Source: Caproiciproducens faecalis
GTDB taxonomy: Bacteria; Bacillota; Clostridia; Oscillospirales; Acutalibacteraceae
Reading direction: 5' to 3'
DNA length: 64,000 bases
Assembly (NCBI RefSeq): GCF_019448085.1
Contig: NZ_JAGFNZ010000005.1
Location: forward strand, 62,001-126,000
Positions 60,860-64,000 of this stretch are shown here, in pieces (within the stretch, counting starts at the first letter, position 1; each line of letters opens with the position of its first letter). A program made the translations under genes and the position numbers. The notes beneath the pieces were generated by a model that saw nothing but the letters and a program-made list of their open reading frames with translations, was not told the origin of the DNA and did no database searches.

Positions 60860-63800
60860 ATGTTTGTTCACCTGCATCTGCACACCGAGTACAGCCTTTT
60901 GGACGGCGCGTGCCGTATCACGGAGCTGCTCAGCACCGCCGCCGAAAGGGGAGACACCGCCGTGGCCATTACCGACCACGGGGTCATGTACGGCGCGGTG
61001 GATTTTTATAAGGAAGCCAAAAAGCGCGGAATCAAGCCGATTATCGGCTGCGAGGTCTATGTAGCGCAGCGCACGCGCTTTGACAAGGTACACGAGCTGG
61101 ATTCAGAGCACCGCCATCTGGTACTGCTCTGTGAGAATAATACGGGTTATCAGAATCTGATTGCTATCGTGTCCAAAGCGTGGACGGAGGGCTTTTACAG
61201 CAAGCCGCGCGTGGATTTTGATCTTTTGAGGGAGCACCACGAGGGGCTGATCGCCCTGTCCGCCTGCCTGGCGGGGGAAATCCCGCGCGCTCTGACCGCG
61301 GGCGACTACGCCGGCGCCAAAGAGGCTGCCCTGCGTTACCGTGAGATTTTTGGAGAGAACAATTTCTTTCTGGAGCTTCAGGATCACGGTTTGAGAGAGC
61401 AAAAGCGCATCAACCCGTCCGTCATCAAGCTGTCGGAGGAAACGGGCATTCCCCTTGTTGTGACCAACGACTGTCACTATATTAACTGCGAAGACAATAA
61501 AATGCACCATATTCTCCTTTGCATTCAGACCAACCACACCGTTGAGGATAAGGATGGTATGGAGTTCGGCAGCGACCAGTTTTATTATAAGAACGAAGAG
61601 GAAATGCGCGCGCTGTTCCCGAATCATCCGGAGGCCGCCGACAATACGGTGTTGATTGCTCAGCGGTGCAACGTGGAGTTTGAATTCGGTAAAACCAAGC
61701 TACCGCATTTCGACACGCCGAACGGGCAGGAAAACACGGCATTTTTCCGTGACAAATGCTATGAAGGCCTTTACAGAAACTACGGTGAAAACCCCGGGAG
61801 CGAATTGGTTAAGCGGCTGGAGTACGAATTAAACACCATTGAGCATATGGGATATGTCAACTACTATCTTATCGTTTACGACTTTGTGCGCTATGCAAAG
61901 GAAGCCGGTATTCCGGTGGGACCCGGAAGAGGCTCTGGCGCGGGCAGCCTTGCGGCGTATTGTATTGGGATTACGGGAATTGATCCTATCCGATACAACC
62001 TGCTCTTTGAGCGCTTCCTCAATCCGGAGCGCGTCAGCATGCCGGATTTTGACATCGATTTCTCTGACGAACGCCGTCAGGAAATGATTGAGTACGTCGT
62101 TCGCAAATACGGAAGCGACCACGTTGCCCAAATCGTTACCTTCGGCACCATGGCGGCGCGGGGTTCCATCCGTGATGTCGGCCGTGCGATGGCCGTGCCG
62201 TACGCAACGGTGGACGGGGTAGCGAAGCTTGTGCCGATGGAGCCGAACATCACGCTGGAAAAGGCACTGAAGACCTCGTCCGATCTGAAGCAGCGCTACG
62301 ATACCGACCTGCAGATCCATGAGCTGATCGACATGGCAAGAAAACTGGAAGGAATGCCGCGCAACGCCTCTACCCATGCGGCCGGTGTCGTCATCACGGA
62401 CAAGCCGGTAATGGAATATGTTCCGCTTGCCAAAAACAACGATTCCGTGGTCACACAGTACACCATGACTACGCTGGAAGAGCTTGGTCTGCTGAAAATG
62501 GACTTCCTTGGCCTGCGCAACCTTTCCGTTATCCGTGACGCACAGGATATGATTGCCACACAGAAACCGGGCTTTCAGATTGAAGATATTCCGCTAGACG
62601 ACAGAAAAGTGTATGCCATGCTTTCCACCGGCGCAACGGACGGCGTGTTCCAGTTTGAATCCGCCGGTATGCGCAGTGTGATTATGCAGCTGAAGCCGGA
62701 ATATATTGAAGACCTCATTGCGGTTATTTCTCTTTACCGCCCCGGGCCAATGGAATCCATTCCGCGTTATGTCGAAAACCGCCATCATCCCGAAAGGGTG
62801 TCCTACCGTCATCCGCTTTTGAAAGACATTCTGGAAGTTACTTACGGCTGTATCGTATATCAGGAACAGGTCATGCAGATTTTCCGTACGCTGGCGGGTT
62901 ATTCGCTTGGCCGCGCGGATATCGTGCGCCGTGCGATGAGCAAGAAAAAAGCTGCCGTGATGGAGCGGGAAAAAGAAATCTTCATCTATGGGCTAACAAA
63001 CGAAAACGGCGAGGTTGAAGTGGACGGCTGCATCCGCCGGGGTGTGGACGAGCCCACGGCACAAGCTATCTACGGGGAAATGGAAAGTTTTGCGTCCTAC
63101 GCCTTCAACAAATCACACGCCGCGGCCTATGCACTTCTTAGCTATCAGACGGCGTGGCTGAAATGCTACTATCCGCGCGAATACATGGCGGCGCTGATGA
63201 CCAGTGTACTGGACAACAACAATAAACTGGCGGCTTACATCGCCGAGTGTATGCGTTTGGGCATCCGTGTACTGCCGCCCAACGTCAACCAAAGCGGTGT
63301 CGGTTTTACCGTTGCGGGGAAAGATATCCGCTTCGGTTTGCTTGCCGTTAGAAATCTGGGCAGGGGATTCATTGTCGATACTCTGCGTGACCGTAAGGAA
63401 AACGGGCAGTACACCACGTTCTACGGTTTCTGCAAACGCATGTACGGCGAACTGAACCGGCGTGCGCTGGAGAGTCTGGTCAAATGCGGCGCATTGGACG
63501 GCCTTGGCGTCAACCGCAGGCAGATGCTGACCAGTATCGGCAATATTATGGATCACCTTGATGACGATAAACGGCGCAACGTTGACGGTCAGATGGGATT
63601 TTTTGATACCCCCGCACAGCAAGATGACGAGGAATACGTCATCGGCGCAATGCCGGATTTCAGTGTAAGCGATAAACTGGCTATGGAAAAAGAAGTGACG
63701 GGCATGTATCTTTCAGGCCATCCTATGGCAGAATATATTAATCGGTATGACGCGATTCACGCAAGCCGTACCGGTGATATTCTGGACGACGCCAGAGAGG

Positions 63801-64000
63801 GCGGAGGACGTTTTCATGACGGCGACACGGTGACGCTCCTCGGGATCATTGTCAGCGTAAAAATGAAAGTGACAAAAAGCAACAGCACGATGGCGTTCGT
63901 TTCTTTAGAGGATATGTTCGGCTCCATGGAGGTGCTGGTTTTTCCGAAGATCCTGGCTCAGTACGCCGAATGGATTTCGGAAGGCAAAATCGTGAAAATG
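60860..64000 (+). CDS. dnaE: DNA polymerase III alpha subunit DnaE (incomplete at 3' end)
   Basis: The replicative polymerase alpha subunit. The window holds 1047 codons of about 1150, open to the right edge. The N-terminal PHP domain begins F-V-H-L-H-L-H-T-E-Y-S-L-L-D-G-A and its later D-H-G-V-M-Y. The catalytic palm shows P-D-F-D-I-D-F at about residues 395-401, with the Asp residues at 396, 398 and 400. An OB-type domain starts near the edge. The ATG follows AGGAGG with 9-base spacing. It is DnaE rather than PolC because it has no inserted exonuclease domain. Confidence 0.96.
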   Translation, partial: MFVHLHLHTEYSLLDGACRITELLSTAAERGDTAVAITDHGVMYGAVDFYKEAKKRGIKPIIGCEVYVAQRTRFDKVHELDSEHRHLVLLCENNTGYQNLIAIVSKAWTEGFYSKPRVDFDLLREHHEGLIALSACLAGEIPRALTAGDYAGAKEAALRYREIFGENNFFLELQDHGLREQKRINPSVIKLSEETGIPLVVTNDCHYINCEDNKMHHILLCIQTNHTVEDKDGMEFGSDQFYYKNEEEMRALFPNHPEAADNTVLIAQRCNVEFEFGKTKLPHFDTPNGQENTAFFRDKCYEGLYRNYGENPGSELVKRLEYELNTIEHMGYVNYYLIVYDFVRYAKEAGIPVGPGRGSGAGSLAAYCIGITGIDPIRYNLLFERFLNPERVSMPDFDIDFSDERRQEMIEYVVRKYGSDHVAQIVTFGTMAARGSIRDVGRAMAVPYATVDGVAKLVPMEPNITLEKALKTSSDLKQRYDTDLQIHELIDMARKLEGMPRNASTHAAGVVITDKPVMEYVPLAKNNDSVVTQYTMTTLEELGLLKMDFLGLRNLSVIRDAQDMIATQKPGFQIEDIPLDDRKVYAMLSTGATDGVFQFESAGMRSVIMQLKPEYIEDLIAVISLYRPGPMESIPRYVENRHHPERVSYRHPLLKDILEVTYGCIVYQEQVMQIFRTLAGYSLGRADIVRRAMSKKKAAVMEREKEIFIYGLTNENGEVEVDGCIRRGVDEPTAQAIYGEMESFASYAFNKSHAAAYALLSYQTAWLKCYYPREYMAALMTSVLDNNNKLAAYIAECMRLGIRVLPPNVNQSGVGFTVAGKDIRFGLLAVRNLGRGFIVDTLRDRKENGQYTTFYGFCKRMYGELNRRALESLVKCGALDGLGVNRRQMLTSIGNIMDHLDDDKRRNVDGQMGFFDTPAQQDDEEYVIGAMPDFSVSDKLAMEKEVTGMYLSGHPMAEYINRYDAIHASRTGDILDDAREGGGRFHDGDTVTLLGIIVSVKMKVTKSNSTMAFVSLEDMFGSMEVLVFPKILAQYAEWISEGKIVKM

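Noticed and set aside
1-64000. tRNA, rRNA, CRISPR array, transposase or prophage
   Set aside because: I looked for clustered repeats, cloverleaf ends and integrase or transposase motifs in gaps and frames and saw none.

Overview
The window is a stretch of core chromosome from an endospore-forming Gram-positive bacterium. It is most likely a moderate-GC member of the Clostridia (Oscillospirales/Ruminococcaceae type). Evidence: spo0A and spoIVB, whiA/rapZ/hprK, cdaA-cdaR, AddAB rather than RecBCD, an MEP isoprenoid pathway (ispD, ispF), strong GGAGG ribosome-binding sites, many TTG starts, and family-level similarity of nearly every protein to Clostridia. I see no phage, insertion sequence, CRISPR array, rRNA or tRNA. 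The exact genus cannot be read from the sequence alone.

Layout. 1-4.3 kb: the end of addB and all of addA (recombination repair). 4.3-5.7 kb: the autoregulated-type infC-rpmI-rplT translation operon, with a strong promoter, an attenuator leader and an AUU-initiated infC. 5.7-23.4 kb: a long plus-strand housekeeping run, often with overlapping genes: SpoU methyltransferase, dprA, topA, trmFO, plsX, rnc, radical SAM protein, smc, ftsY, rdgB-type pyrophosphatase, yhbY, nadD, yqeK, rsfS, leuS. 23.4-25.1 kb: a small accessory patch with a four-helix membrane protein and a minus-strand trio (zinc-ribbon protein, DUF1294 membrane protein and an unlisted 51-residue membrane miniprotein). 25.2-34.7 kb: mixed-orientation genes: a GHL10-type glycosidase-like protein, mtaB, an HPr-like protein without the phosphorylatable His, an ABC-F ATPase, a helical protein, a TIM-barrel isomerase, nrdR and a DUF421/DUF4363 pair. 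33.4-38.5 kb: three glycosyltransferases around a divergent promoter and a radical SAM/SPASM enzyme. 38.7-43.2 kb: murE-murF and a secreted NlpC/P60 wall hydrolase. 43.4-47.6 kb: a potABCD-type polyamine transport operon with a structured leader. 47.8-50.5 kb: spoIVB, spo0A, a lipoprotein and an unlisted 56-residue ORF. 50.6-56.1 kb: thioesterase, ispD-ispF, a DUF3343-cysteine desulfurase pair, cdaA-cdaR. 56.3-64 kb: hprK, PHP phosphoesterase, murB, rapZ, whiA and the start of dnaE, which runs off the window.

Most of the window is ordinary. The points I would look at first are: (1) the pot operon leader, in which one segment can pair either with an upstream partner or with the ribosome-binding site, the architecture of a translational switch; (2) a Spo0A whose receiver keeps the phosphoacceptor Asp but has lost the invariant Lys and one of the acidic pair; (3) the His-less HPr-like protein in a genome that keeps hprK; (4) a substrate-binding PotD anchored by a C-terminal membrane helix instead of a lipid; (5) two short, well-initiated genes below usual annotation length; (6) conserved operons with a missing member (plsX-rnc without acpP, cdaA-cdaR without glmM, rapZ-whiA without yvcK).
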